A stretch of 64,000 bases of DNA from Saccharibacillus nicotianae (GTDB taxonomy: Bacteria > Bacillota > Bacilli > Paenibacillales > Paenibacillaceae), in the NCBI RefSeq assembly GCF_042681745.1, contig NZ_JBHUGF010000011.1, positions 372,001 through 436,000 on the forward strand, written 5' to 3'. Every line of letters starts with the position of its first letter. Within the stretch, counting starts at the first letter, position 1. The position numbers and the translations under genes are program-made. The notes below the pieces were generated by a model. That model was not told where the DNA came from. It was given only the letters and a program-made list of their open reading frames with translations, and did not search any database. Shown one piece after another: positions 8,686-17,054 of this stretch.

Positions 8686-10206
8686 ATGAAATTGGTGATT
8701 GTACCGTTAGACGAAAGACCTTGTAATTACAACTTTCCATATGAATTAACACGAGGTACTTCCTATCAGGCTGTTCGTCCACCTCATGAATGGATGGGTC
8801 GCAAAAAGATTGCCGCAGATACGCAGCGATTGTGGACATGGACACAACTGGAATGTCAATCGGCTGACGGAGCAGTGATTGCGTTAGATACATTGCTGTA
8901 TGGTGGAATTGTTCCTTCCCGTCTGCACGAACTGGATATCGATGAACTGACTCGTCGTCTTGATCAATTAAAACAATTGAAAGAGCAGAATCCGTCGCTC
9001 AAATTGTTTGCTTTTCAACTGATTATGCGATGCCCGCAATATTCTTCTTCCGATGAAGAACCGGATTATTATGCCGATTGGGGACGAGAAATTTTTCGCA
9101 AAGGATATCTAGAACATTATGCGGAAGAGCACACCTTAACAACGGAAGAACAGCAAGAACTGGATGATATCAATAGCCGTTTGCCACAAGAAGTACTGGA
9201 TGATTATCTAGGTCGTCGTGCCGTTAATCGAGAGATCAATCGTTTAGCACTAAACTATGTAGAACAAGATGTGATCGATTTTCTGATTTTCCCGCAAGAC
9301 GATTCAGCACCTTATGGCTATACGGCACGTGATCAGCAAGAAGTGAGAGCTCGTATTCGATCATTGCGTCTAGGTTTACGCGTCTATATGTATCCGGGTG
9401 CAGATGAAGTCGGTTGTACACTGGTGGCTCGTATGATCAATCAACTAAGTAACAAGATTCCACAAGTCTATGTTCGCTTTAGCTCGGTGAACGGAGCATT
9501 CATTATTCCTGCGTATGAAGATCGCCGCTTATATGAAACGTTGAAGTACCAGATTATTGCCGCAGGAGGTATGGTTGCTTCAGATGAACAGAGCGCAGAT
9601 ATCCTGTTACTGCTTAATACCGCGGGCGAAAAAATGGGCGAAGCAGTCTATCAAGGATCACCTTCTGCTAACTATGATACAGAACGAACCACTGTAGAAT
9701 TGGTCGAGTATGCAGGTTACCTATTGGATCGTAATCCTGACGCTGTAGTAGCGATAGGAGATATCGCTTATGCCAATGGTGGCGATCTGGAATTACTGGA
9801 TTTGCTTCGTCAGCGAGGCATTTTATATCAACTGGCAGGCTATGCAGGGTGGAATACCAGCTCCAATACGTTAGGTACAGTCATTGCGCAAGCGATGATT
9901 TATCGTATCTATGGTTCGACTCAAGAACATATCGATTTTCTAGCGCTACGATATGTAGAAGATCTAGGCTACGATTCGGTCGTGCGTAAGTATTTGAGCA
10001 ATGGGCCGATCCAAGAATTAGGTCTGGATAAATTTCAATTAGATGGTGAACGAGGATATGTTGCCGAAATGGTACGTAGCCATTTGGAGCAATTTATTCA
10101 GGAGCATTTGCAAGAAAATGGAGTTCGTATAGATATTCAAGATTGTTATATGCCATGGAATCGTATGTTTGAAGTAGGGTTATCGATTCGTACGCATCAA
10201 TCGTGA
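8686..10206 (+). CDS. DUF4127 family protein
   Basis: A 506-residue cytoplasmic protein of uncharacterised family DUF4127. The N-terminus reads VPLDERPCNYNFPYEL, the family hallmark (Asp9, Glu10, Arg11, Pro12). Other conserved-looking stretches are MRCPQYSSSDEEPDYY, FPQDDSAPYG and YPGADEVG, rich in acidic residues and His/Asn and suggestive of an enzyme active site, but no reaction is known to me. The start is the ATG at 8686, 9 nt after AAAGGAG; the frame is open further upstream without a site. The FAD oxidoreductase gene follows at 23 nt and surely shares the transcript. Proximity to the sugar importer suggests a carbohydrate-derived substrate. Confidence 0.85.
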   Translation: MKLVIVPLDERPCNYNFPYELTRGTSYQAVRPPHEWMGRKKIAADTQRLWTWTQLECQSADGAVIALDTLLYGGIVPSRLHELDIDELTRRLDQLKQLKEQNPSLKLFAFQLIMRCPQYSSSDEEPDYYADWGREIFRKGYLEHYAEEHTLTTEEQQELDDINSRLPQEVLDDYLGRRAVNREINRLALNYVEQDVIDFLIFPQDDSAPYGYTARDQQEVRARIRSLRLGLRVYMYPGADEVGCTLVARMINQLSNKIPQVYVRFSSVNGAFIIPAYEDRRLYETLKYQIIAAGGMVASDEQSADILLLLNTAGEKMGEAVYQGSPSANYDTERTTVELVEYAGYLLDRNPDAVVAIGDIAYANGGDLELLDLLRQRGILYQLAGYAGWNTSSNTLGTVIAQAMIYRIYGSTQEHIDFLALRYVEDLGYDSVVRKYLSNGPIQELGLDKFQLDGERGYVAEMVRSHLEQFIQEHLQENGVRIDIQDCYMPWNRMFEVGLSIRTHQS

Positions 10207-10229
10207 CCAGATCGCAAAGGAGAACAATT

Positions 10230-11846
10230 ATGACAGAACAAATCAGACAAACAGATGTTGTTGTAATAGGTGGCGGTCTAGGAGGCTGTATGGCAGCTCT
10301 CGCCGCCGCCAAGCAAGGATTAACAGTCACGTTAACGGAACCGACTGACTGGTTAGGTGGACAGCTTACATCACAAGCGGTTCCACCGGATGAACATCGC
10401 TGGATCGAACGTACCGGAGCAACTGCTACATTTCGTGAATTTCGTGAACGTGTACGCGATTATTATCGTCGTAACTATCCATTAACGGATGAAGCTATGA
10501 ACAATCCGATTCTGAATCCAGGTAACGGCTGGGTGAGTCGCTTAGCGCATGAGCCTAAGATTGCACTTGATGTACTGCATGAAATGCTGTCTCCTTATCT
10601 CCACACACAGCGTATTCAAGTGTTGTATCATACAGTGCCTGTGGAAGTAGCTACAGAATACGATCGTATCGTATCGGTCACAGTAAGTCATACGCAAGCT
10701 GTCGGCACAGTAAATGAATATACGCAATTGATTGGTCAATACTATCTGGATGCTACGGAAGAAGGCGACCTGTTAGCACAATCGGGAACAGAATTTGTAA
10801 GTGGAGCTGAATCCAAATCCGATACGAATGAACCGCATGCACTAGAACATGCAGATCCACTGGATATGCAGTCGATCACTCATGTCGCTGCTGTCGATTA
10901 TGTAGAAGGTGAAGATTTTACAATCGACAAGCCAGCAGAATATGAGTACTGGCGTGAGTATATGCCTTCGTTTTCTCGTTTTCCAATTTTGAGCTGGTAT
11001 GCATCAGATGCGAATGATACGACCAAGTTAAAAGAATTTACTCTTTTTCCAAATGATCAAGGGGTAACTTCTTTATGGGATTATCGCCGTATTATTGATC
11101 CAGCTATCTGGCAACAGCCGCTTCGCGAACAGATTCAAGAAGTCAGTCTACTGAACTGGGCGCAAAATGATTACTATGCAGGAGCGGTGACAGGTGTACC
11201 GATCTATGAACGTACCCAAAATCTAGAAAGTGCACGCCAGCTTACGTTTTCATTAGTGTACTGGCTACAGACAGAAGCACCGCGTCTGGATGGTGGCAAA
11301 GGCTTCCCTGGTATTCGTTTGCGTGGAGATATTCTAGGTACAGCAGATGGGCTTGCCAAAGCACCTTATATTCGGGAGTCTCGCCGAATCAAAGCACTAT
11401 ATACGATTACTGAACATGATGTGAGTAAAGAGTTACGCGGAGCTGAAGGAATCAAGCGATATGAAGATAGTGTAGGAGTAGGCAGTTATTCACTCGATCT
11501 ACATCCAACCGTCAAAACACATCGTACATTCTATATTCCTAACTATCCATTTGAAATTCCATTAGGTTCGTTGATTCCGGTACGGGTCAAAAATTTATTG
11601 CCTGCTTGTAAAAATATTGGCATGACCCAGATTGCTGGCGGTTGCTATCGTCTGCATCCGGTAGAATGGAATATTGGAGAGTCGGCAGGATATCTGGTTG
11701 CTTATGCTATTCAGCAAGGTATTACACCGCGTGAAGTCTACGAATCTACAGAACATGTGAGTCGTTATCAAGACATGTTGATCGAAGCAGGCGTAGTGAT
11801 TCACTGGCCGGAAGATGTAGAACAAGAAGTATTGAATCCACAGTAA
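10230..11846 (+). CDS. FAD-dependent oxidoreductase (FAD_oxidored family)
   Basis: A 538-residue cytoplasmic flavoenzyme. The N-terminal dinucleotide fold is clear: VVVIGGGLGGCMAALAA (about residues 9-25, GxGxxG) and a strand ending TLTEPTDWLGGQ that contacts the FAD adenosine. Family members (PF12831) are often labelled xanthan lyase-like, a weak name; most are of unknown substrate. The C-terminal part carries CKNIGMTQIAGGCYRLHP, which resembles the cofactor-binding end of the family. The ATG at 10230 has AAAGGAG 8 nt upstream. It lies 23 nt after DUF4127 and ends at a terminator, so the pair is probably a unit that oxidises an imported substrate. Confidence 0.85.
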   Translation: MTEQIRQTDVVVIGGGLGGCMAALAAAKQGLTVTLTEPTDWLGGQLTSQAVPPDEHRWIERTGATATFREFRERVRDYYRRNYPLTDEAMNNPILNPGNGWVSRLAHEPKIALDVLHEMLSPYLHTQRIQVLYHTVPVEVATEYDRIVSVTVSHTQAVGTVNEYTQLIGQYYLDATEEGDLLAQSGTEFVSGAESKSDTNEPHALEHADPLDMQSITHVAAVDYVEGEDFTIDKPAEYEYWREYMPSFSRFPILSWYASDANDTTKLKEFTLFPNDQGVTSLWDYRRIIDPAIWQQPLREQIQEVSLLNWAQNDYYAGAVTGVPIYERTQNLESARQLTFSLVYWLQTEAPRLDGGKGFPGIRLRGDILGTADGLAKAPYIRESRRIKALYTITEHDVSKELRGAEGIKRYEDSVGVGSYSLDLHPTVKTHRTFYIPNYPFEIPLGSLIPVRVKNLLPACKNIGMTQIAGGCYRLHPVEWNIGESAGYLVAYAIQQGITPREVYESTEHVSRYQDMLIEAGVVIHWPEDVEQEVLNPQ

Positions 11847-11881
11847 TATCGTCTTTTTCTTGTGCTAGTCACCCATACATG

Positions 11882-11930
11882 AAATAGCCTTGTGTCCATA
11901 GATCATACGGACAGAAGGCTATTTTTGTAT
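11882..11930 (+). terminator. Terminator of the DUF4127-FAD operon
   Basis: Stem AAATAGCCTT/AAGGCTATTT with an inner TGTCC/GGACA helix, followed by a T-run. Confidence 0.85.
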
Positions 11931-11989
11931 AAAATATACAGTACTATAGCATGTAGAACGCCAGCTATCGTTATGATTGAATATGAAGA

Positions 11990-12214
11990 TCATTCTGTTA
12001 AGCCTGCTGTCACCAGTTCTAACAATTCGGTACGTAATGTCTGCATCGCATCTTCATATGGCATCCGCAGATATTTACTCAAATGCTTCATATCTTCTTC
12101 ATAGTAATCAAGTAACGCTAACATTGCTGCTTGATCCTGCTGTTGCTGAACCAATTGTAAAAGATTCACGAACTGATCTTCTGAGAGAGGTAATGCAAGC
12201 TTTTGCGCTTCCAT
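11990..12214 (-). CDS. RsoA-like sigma region 2 subunit (split sigma, copy 1)
   Basis: A 74-residue protein. Its pattern (LLQLVQQQQDQAAMLALLDYY...MKHLSKYL...TLRTELLELV) lines up with the protein at 28274-28531, which has a clearer sigma region 2 signature (DLRQEIHLKIIEA). In Bacillus subtilis SigO and RsoA jointly form a sigma factor, with RsoA giving the region 2 part; I infer the same here. GGCGGTG lies 7 nt before the ATG. The gene overlaps the end of its upstream partner by 49 nt, so the two are co-translated. No anti-sigma gene (RsiO-like) is adjacent. The identification rests on pattern and gene order, not on a search. Confidence 0.55.
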   Translation of the reverse strand: MEAQKLALPLSEDQFVNLLQLVQQQQDQAAMLALLDYYEEDMKHLSKYLRMPYEDAMQTLRTELLELVTAGLTE

Positions 12215-12519
12215 CGGTTCACCGCCTGTTGACTAATTTGTAGTTGTTCTGCTAATTGCGCTTCGGTCTGTTGATGTAGATATAATCCTTCAATAATTTG
12301 CTTACCTTGAGCAAAAGGTAATGTATTGATAAGCTCCTGAAGAAGGATATCGGAATACGATTCTTCCATATGGTAAGGTGTATACGTATTGGCTTCGGTC
12401 AGTGTATTGAACGACTGGTATTCAGAACGAATCCGTACTTTATTGCGATACTGGATACGCCACGCGATCTGCTTGAGTTGTTTACGATATTGCTCGGATA
12501 ACGAAAGAGTCTGTTCCAT
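12166..12519 (-). CDS. SigO-like sigma region 4 subunit (split sigma, copy 1)
   Basis: A 117-residue protein. The C-terminal half (ELINTLPFAQGKQIIEGLYL, then TEAQLAEQLQISQQAVNRWKRK) is a sigma region 4 helix-turn-helix that would bind the -35 element. No complete region 2 is present, so it needs a partner, most likely the overlapping downstream gene. Three ATGs in a row (12525, 12522, 12519) follow AAAGGAG; the last has the best spacing. The same order (region 4 gene, then region 2 gene) is seen at 28274-29102. It could alternatively be a plain HTH regulator. Confidence 0.6.
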   Translation of the reverse strand: MEQTLSLSEQYRKQLKQIAWRIQYRNKVRIRSEYQSFNTLTEANTYTPYHMEESYSDILLQELINTLPFAQGKQIIEGLYLHQQTEAQLAEQLQISQQAVNRWKRKSLHYLSQKISS

Positions 12520-12785
12520 CATCATATCTCCTTTAAATAGATTTCCTTATTTTGTTACTTTAGGGAACTTATGTTCTTATTTTATAATAAAAAAGAAATG
12601 ATGAGGTTGGAGATAAGAGTAATTTATAGCGATTTATAAGCTGATTTAAAGCGAGGAAAAAGATGGTCGTTATGGAAAAACCTTAATTGATACTTGATCC
12701 CATGTGTAGAAAGAGATAGTGTAGAGGTTGAATATCTATAGATCACTAATGACATACACGATTATGTTGAAAAAGAAAGGTGTTT

Positions 12786-13310
12786 TTGCACGTTATGCTT
12801 AAAATTCTAATGTTTATTTTTCTGATTCAGATTGTATATGTAACAGCGTATACGTTACGAACGATACTTACACTCAAAGGACAAAAATATGTAGCATCTG
12901 CAATCAGTATTGTCGAAGTCGTTATCTATGTGATGGGACTGAATCTGGTGCTCAAATATCTGGATCAACCGCTAAGTCTAACCGTATATGCGATAGGATA
13001 TGGACTCGGTATCCTGCTCGGCTCATGGATCGAAGAAAAAATTGCGCTCGGGTATATTACAGTCAAAGTGATTAGCGATGTGCCGAATCAACGACTAGCA
13101 GAAGTATTGCGGGACAAAGGATATGGTGTTACATCATGGCTTGGACAAGGACGCGATGGTGATCGAATTGTGATGGAGATTTTAGCCAAACGCAAAAATC
13201 AGGATAGTCTGTATAAGACCATCCTGTCTGTCGATCCCAAAGCGTTTGTCATTATGGTGGAACCGCGTGAATTTCATGGTGGCTTCTGGACGAAAGCAAT
13301 TAAGCGTTAA
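12786..13310 (+). CDS. UPF0316 (DUF2179/DUF5698) membrane protein
   Basis: About 174 residues. Three N-terminal transmembrane helices (roughly residues 5-25, 35-58, 63-85) include VYVTAYTLRTILTLKGQ and GYGLGILLGSWIEEKIALGY, closely resembling B. subtilis YebE and other UPF0316 proteins. The soluble C-terminal half has the DUF2179 pattern (LAEVLRDKGYGVTSWLGQGRDG). The start is uncertain: TTG at 12786 is 5 nt after AAAGG; GTG at 12780 overlaps that site; ATG at 12795 fits the family N-terminus but is 14 nt away. Function unknown. The 260 nt before it show no clear regulatory element. Confidence 0.85.
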   Translation: MHVMLKILMFIFLIQIVYVTAYTLRTILTLKGQKYVASAISIVEVVIYVMGLNLVLKYLDQPLSLTVYAIGYGLGILLGSWIEEKIALGYITVKVISDVPNQRLAEVLRDKGYGVTSWLGQGRDGDRIVMEILAKRKNQDSLYKTILSVDPKAFVIMVEPREFHGGFWTKAIKR

Positions 13311-13447
13311 ATCATACAGCAATATAATTTAGTAGCATATTTGAAAAGGTACTCCTCTATATTGAGCGGATCCCAAGCTATCCATGTTTACCAATGGTTC
13401 AATGGTTTAAATAATGATTGAAGCAAAATAAGAGGAGGGCTTTTGAT

Positions 13448-14296
13448 ATGCACACGAACGTTCCAACAAAAAAACTAAATGATGGACTGGATATTCCAGC
13501 AATCGGGCTGGGTACTTATTCGCTTAATGGTTATAAAGGTGCTGAATCGATCAAGCAAGGGATTGAAGCAGGTTATCGTCTGATTGACTCTGCTTTTAAC
13601 TATGAAAATGAAGGTGCTGTAGGCAAAGCAGTACGTGAAAGTTCAGTGCCACGCGATCAGTTACGTGTCTGCTCCAAATTACCGGGACGACATCATGCGT
13701 ATGATGAAGCATTAGTAACAATTGAAGAATCACTGCTTCGCACAGGACTTGATTATTTCGATTTGTATATTATTCACTGGCCTAATCCAAAAGTAGATAA
13801 ATATGTAGAAGCATGGCAAGCGATGATTGAAGCGCAAAAGCGCGGTTATGTACGTTCGATCGGAGTTAGTAACTTTTTACCTGAGCATCTAGAACGCATT
13901 ATTGCAGAGACAGGAGTAGCACCTAGTCTTAATCAGGTGGAGTTGCATCCGTATTTTGAACAGGCAGAGCAACGAGCAGCCAATGACAAGCATCAAATCA
14001 TCACTGAATCTTGGAGTCCACTCGGTCGTGGTCGCGGAGAAAGTGTATTGGAAGACGCTGGAGTAAAAGCTATAGCAGATGCTCATGGAAAAACACGGAC
14101 ACAGGTGATTTTACGCTGGCATACTCAATTAGGTGCTGTACCGATTCCCAAAGCAGGATCGCTAGAGCATCAACAAGAAAACTTAAACATTTTCGACTTC
14201 GAGCTGACACCTGAGCAAATGAGTACTATTTCCGCATTTAGTAAAGACAACAAACGCTTATGGGATCAAGATCCAGCAGAGTATCAAGAATTTTAA
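13448..14296 (+). CDS. Aldo/keto reductase
   Basis: A 282-residue NADPH-dependent reductase of the aldo/keto family. Catalytic residues are recognisable: Asp and Tyr in DSAFNYENE, Lys in CSKLPG and His in YIIHWPNP. The C-terminal cofactor loop includes PIPKAGS. It likely reduces small aldehydes or ketones in the cytoplasm. GAGGAGGG lies 9 nt before the ATG at 13448. It is probably transcribed alone and shares a terminator with the convergent padR. Confidence 0.92.
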   Translation: MHTNVPTKKLNDGLDIPAIGLGTYSLNGYKGAESIKQGIEAGYRLIDSAFNYENEGAVGKAVRESSVPRDQLRVCSKLPGRHHAYDEALVTIEESLLRTGLDYFDLYIIHWPNPKVDKYVEAWQAMIEAQKRGYVRSIGVSNFLPEHLERIIAETGVAPSLNQVELHPYFEQAEQRAANDKHQIITESWSPLGRGRGESVLEDAGVKAIADAHGKTRTQVILRWHTQLGAVPIPKAGSLEHQQENLNIFDFELTPEQMSTISAFSKDNKRLWDQDPAEYQEF

Positions 14297-14346
14297 ACAA
14301 ACAATAGATTCACTTTATATCGTCTATAGTTGAGCATATAACATAC

Positions 14347-14377
14347 AAAAAAGCATCCAAATGAGGATGCTTTTTTT
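14347..14377. terminator. Bidirectional terminator between the aldo/keto reductase and padR
   Basis: Stem AAAAAAGCATCC/GGATGCTTTTTT with a 6-nt loop and T-runs in both directions. Confidence 0.9.
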
Positions 14378-14399
14378 GTATGTCATAGTCTATTCTTAT

Positions 14400-14966
14400 T
14401 TATTGCACAAACAACTGCATATGTTGGGTTAACCATTGTACATAACTTTGTTCGCGTGCGATTGCTTTGGTCAGCACTAGATAATGTCCAAGATGAGGAT
14501 GATCAAAGTTCATCATCTTCCCTTCAGTACGCTCTATACCGAATACAGGCAATAATTGCTGATATTCCTCTTCTAAATGAACTAACTTTTCTTGGCGCTG
14601 ATGTAGTTGATGTTCAAATAATGTGTGTGCTTCTTCTCGTGATAATGTATGGATAAAATACATTTTGAGCATAAAAGCATCTTTTTCTGTTTCCGGTAAA
14701 GGTTCTGGAGATACCGCCCATGCTAACAGTTCTTTTCGCCCGGCATCTGTAATGGTATACATTTTTTTTTCTAACTTTTCGCCTTGAATCTGAGTACGGA
14801 AATGAAGAAGCCCTTCTTCTACCAGCTTGCGTAACTCCGGGTAAATCTGACTATGCTTGGCACTCCAGAACTGCCCGATTTCTTTTTTAAATTGGCTGGT
14901 TATATCGTAACCACTGTATTCTTGACGATACAGTAGACCGAGAATCGCAAATTTTAATACCCTCAC
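14400..14966 (-). CDS. padR: PadR-type transcriptional repressor of padC
   Basis: A 188-residue PadR-family regulator. The winged helix (about residues 1-85: RVLKFAILGLL, GYDITSQFKKEIGQFW, SQIYPELRKLVEEGLL) is followed by a long helical dimerisation domain of the Vir type. PadR represses the phenolic acid decarboxylase gene until phenolic acids relieve it. The divergent padC gene and the dyad at 15030-15053 support that role. The GTG at 14966 is chosen because AAAGGGG is 9 nt upstream and the family typically begins MRVLK; the ATG at 14975 abuts the site. Confidence 0.9.
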   Translation of the reverse strand: MRVLKFAILGLLYRQEYSGYDITSQFKKEIGQFWSAKHSQIYPELRKLVEEGLLHFRTQIQGEKLEKKMYTITDAGRKELLAWAVSPEPLPETEKDAFMLKMYFIHTLSREEAHTLFEHQLHQRQEKLVHLEEEYQQLLPVFGIERTEGKMMNFDHPHLGHYLVLTKAIAREQSYVQWLTQHMQLFVQ

Positions 14967-15029
14967 TTTTTCCATCCCCTTTACATCATCATTCGTATAT
15001 TTGACCATAGCATATCATAGTGTTAAAAT

Positions 15030-15053
15030 AAACATGTTGATATTTACATGTTT
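15030..15053. promoter_or_regulatory. PadR operator
   Basis: Perfect inverted repeat AAACATGT-8N-ACATGTTT in the padR-padC gap. It contains the ATGT-8N-ACAT core known for B. subtilis PadR and is placed to block both promoters. Confidence 0.85.
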
Positions 15054-15121
15054 TACAAAACAGTTTGCAAGACAGAGTGAATGATAATTGAATTCAAATT
15101 CTAGAAAGCAGGTGCTGTACA

Positions 15122-15610
15122 ATGGAAAACTTTGTAGGAAGTCACATGATTTATACGTATGAGAATGGTTGGGAATATGAGATTTATATCAAAAATGATC
15201 ATACGATCGATTACCGTATTCATAGTGGTATGGTAGCTGGACGTTGGGTACGCGATCAAGAAGTGGATTTGGTGAAATTGACAGAAGGTGTATACAAAGT
15301 AGCATGGACAGAACCTACAGGTACAGATGTAGCGCTGAACTTTATGCCTCTTGAAAAACGTATGCATGGTATTATTTTCTTCCCGAAATGGGTACATGAA
15401 CATCCTGAAATTACTGTTTGTTACCAGAATGACCATATCGCTTTGATGGAAGAATCCCGCGAAAAATACGAAACCTATCCTAAATATGTAGTACCTGAAT
15501 TTGCAGATATTACATTTATCGAAAATGCCGGAGTAGACAATGAACAAGTCGTTGCCAAAGCACCGTATCCAGGAATGACAGACGATATTCGCGCAGGTAA
15601 ATTCAAATAA
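15122..15610 (+). CDS. padC: Phenolic acid decarboxylase
   Basis: A 162-residue cytoplasmic enzyme that decarboxylates ferulic, p-coumaric and caffeic acids to vinyl phenols, removing toxic plant phenolics. The length and landmarks (FVGSHMIYTYENGWEYEIYIKN, RIHSGMVAGRWVRDQ, FFPKWVHEHPEIT) match the PadC lipocalin-like family, including the Tyr, Arg and Glu positions of the active site. It has its own terminator and is divergent from padR, with the operator between. It suggests a plant-associated or litter habitat. Confidence 0.96.
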   Translation: MENFVGSHMIYTYENGWEYEIYIKNDHTIDYRIHSGMVAGRWVRDQEVDLVKLTEGVYKVAWTEPTGTDVALNFMPLEKRMHGIIFFPKWVHEHPEITVCYQNDHIALMEESREKYETYPKYVVPEFADITFIENAGVDNEQVVAKAPYPGMTDDIRAGKFK

Positions 15611-15664
15611 AATTTGTATAATACACATTATGACCGTAATAAGGTTTATCTATAATCAATACAG

Positions 15665-15705
15665 CAAAAAGGAACGTCGCGATGACGCTCCTTTTATTTT
15701 TTTCT
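15665..15705. terminator. Terminator between padC and the lacI-type gene
   Basis: Stem AAAAGGAACGTC/GACGCTCCTTTT (one mismatch) followed by TATTTTTTT. It can act on both converging genes. Confidence 0.85.
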
Positions 15706-15728
15706 ACAAATTAAATTCCTGCAAATGA

Positions 15729-16745
15729 TTACGTCGCTGTATGCAGTGGAATAACCGATTCACGCTCGATCACACGTCCAGGAACAAGTGCACGTCCAAA
15801 AGTATAATAAGGATTACTTACTTTTTTCAAAATAGATTGCACAGCAAGCTTCGCCATTCGTTCCACATCGACTTCAACAGTAGTAAGTGGTGGTCTGGTG
15901 AGGGTCGCATAAATATCATTATCAAATCCTGTAACTGAATAATCGTGAGGAACAGTATAGCCTAGATCTTGTAATTTAGTAATCAGATTATGAGCGACTT
16001 GATCACAATTACATACAAATGCACTCGGCATAGGATCAGGTAATTGAATATCGATATACGTTCCATCTTCATCACGATCATCTAATATCCATTGAGATTG
16101 TAAAGGGATTCGATGTTCCAACAACGATTTGTAATAACCTAAAAAGCGATCTTGAATACTGCTCGTTGAATAAAGTGTACCTACATAAGCAATATCTCGA
16201 TGACCACCACGAATCAACAGATTAGTCAATTCATAGGCTCCATAGAAATTATCCGTAACCACAGCATCCATATCGACATGCTCATCATAGAAGTCGAGAA
16301 AAATCTTAGGTAACTGCATTTCTTGCATTGCTTCAATATAAGGCTTGCCTATCTGCCCCAAAATAATCAAACCGTCTATTTTTTGCTCATAGTACAATCG
16401 CGGCAACGTCAGTGTCGATTCTTCTTGTTCTCCCAAAGTGGTCATAATGCCGTAATAACCACCTTGCTCTAGAATTTTGGCAATATATTTATACATGCGA
16501 AAATAAAAAGAATGATTGGTGCCAGTAAATCGCTCCGGGATCATCACCCCGATATTGTACGATAAGCCGTCTTTCATCGATTTGGCGGCGGTGTTATACC
16601 GATAGCCCATTTCTTCGGCAACTTGTTTAATCTTTTCTTTTAGACTATCGCTCACACCATCTTTATCTCCAAGCGCTTTGGAGACGGTTACACTACTGAT
16701 ATTCAAGCGATCTGCGATATCTTTCATCGTTACTTTATGATTCAC
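15729..16745 (-). CDS. LacI-family transcriptional regulator
   Basis: A 338-residue repressor: N-terminal helix-turn-helix and hinge (VTMKDIADRLNISSVTVSKALGDK, then YRYNTAAKSMK) and a periplasmic-binding-like effector domain (about 60-335) with the FVCNCDQVA and SVTGFDND signatures. Effector probably a sugar. The start is GTG at 16745, 8 nt after AAAGGGG. It is divergent from a phosphotransferase gene and near no sugar operon, so it looks like an orphan. The palindrome GAACGTTC at 16819-16826 has the central CG usual for LacI operators and could be autoregulatory. Confidence 0.88.
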   Translation of the reverse strand: MNHKVTMKDIADRLNISSVTVSKALGDKDGVSDSLKEKIKQVAEEMGYRYNTAAKSMKDGLSYNIGVMIPERFTGTNHSFYFRMYKYIAKILEQGGYYGIMTTLGEQEESTLTLPRLYYEQKIDGLIILGQIGKPYIEAMQEMQLPKIFLDFYDEHVDMDAVVTDNFYGAYELTNLLIRGGHRDIAYVGTLYSTSSIQDRFLGYYKSLLEHRIPLQSQWILDDRDEDGTYIDIQLPDPMPSAFVCNCDQVAHNLITKLQDLGYTVPHDYSVTGFDNDIYATLTRPPLTTVEVDVERMAKLAVQSILKKVSNPYYTFGRALVPGRVIERESVIPLHTAT

Positions 16746-16979
16746 AAGCGCACCCCTTTGTACTGGATCTATTGCATCTATATGTGAAGGTTTATCGGTA
16801 GCTTATTACTATAGATATGAACGTTCGCTGATTCCAATTCATCAAAAAAAGCTGTAACAGATTAATACTAATTTTTTTGCAAAAGGCTGTCAATTGATGA
16901 TTAGTGATAGCCAGGAGCTTACAGCGAATCACATCATAAGTGTAACCGATAACAGCAACATAAAGGGGTTCGCTTGATC

Positions 16980-17007
16980 TTTGACTCCAAACACTTTACC
17001 GTATAAT
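16980..17007 (+). promoter_or_regulatory. Putative promoter of the phosphotransferase gene
   Basis: TTTGAC (16980) and TATAAT (17002) with 16-nt spacing, in the 309-nt gap 16746-17054. Otherwise that gap shows only the GAACGTTC palindrome. Confidence 0.5.
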
Positions 17008-17054
17008 GAATAGCAATACATCACGCATCTTTACCAACGATAGGTGGAATATAG

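Noticed and set aside
16849..16925. Inverted GCTGTAA/TTACAGC pair in the gap before the phosphotransferase gene
   Set aside because: Seven bases each, about 70 nt apart; easily chance.
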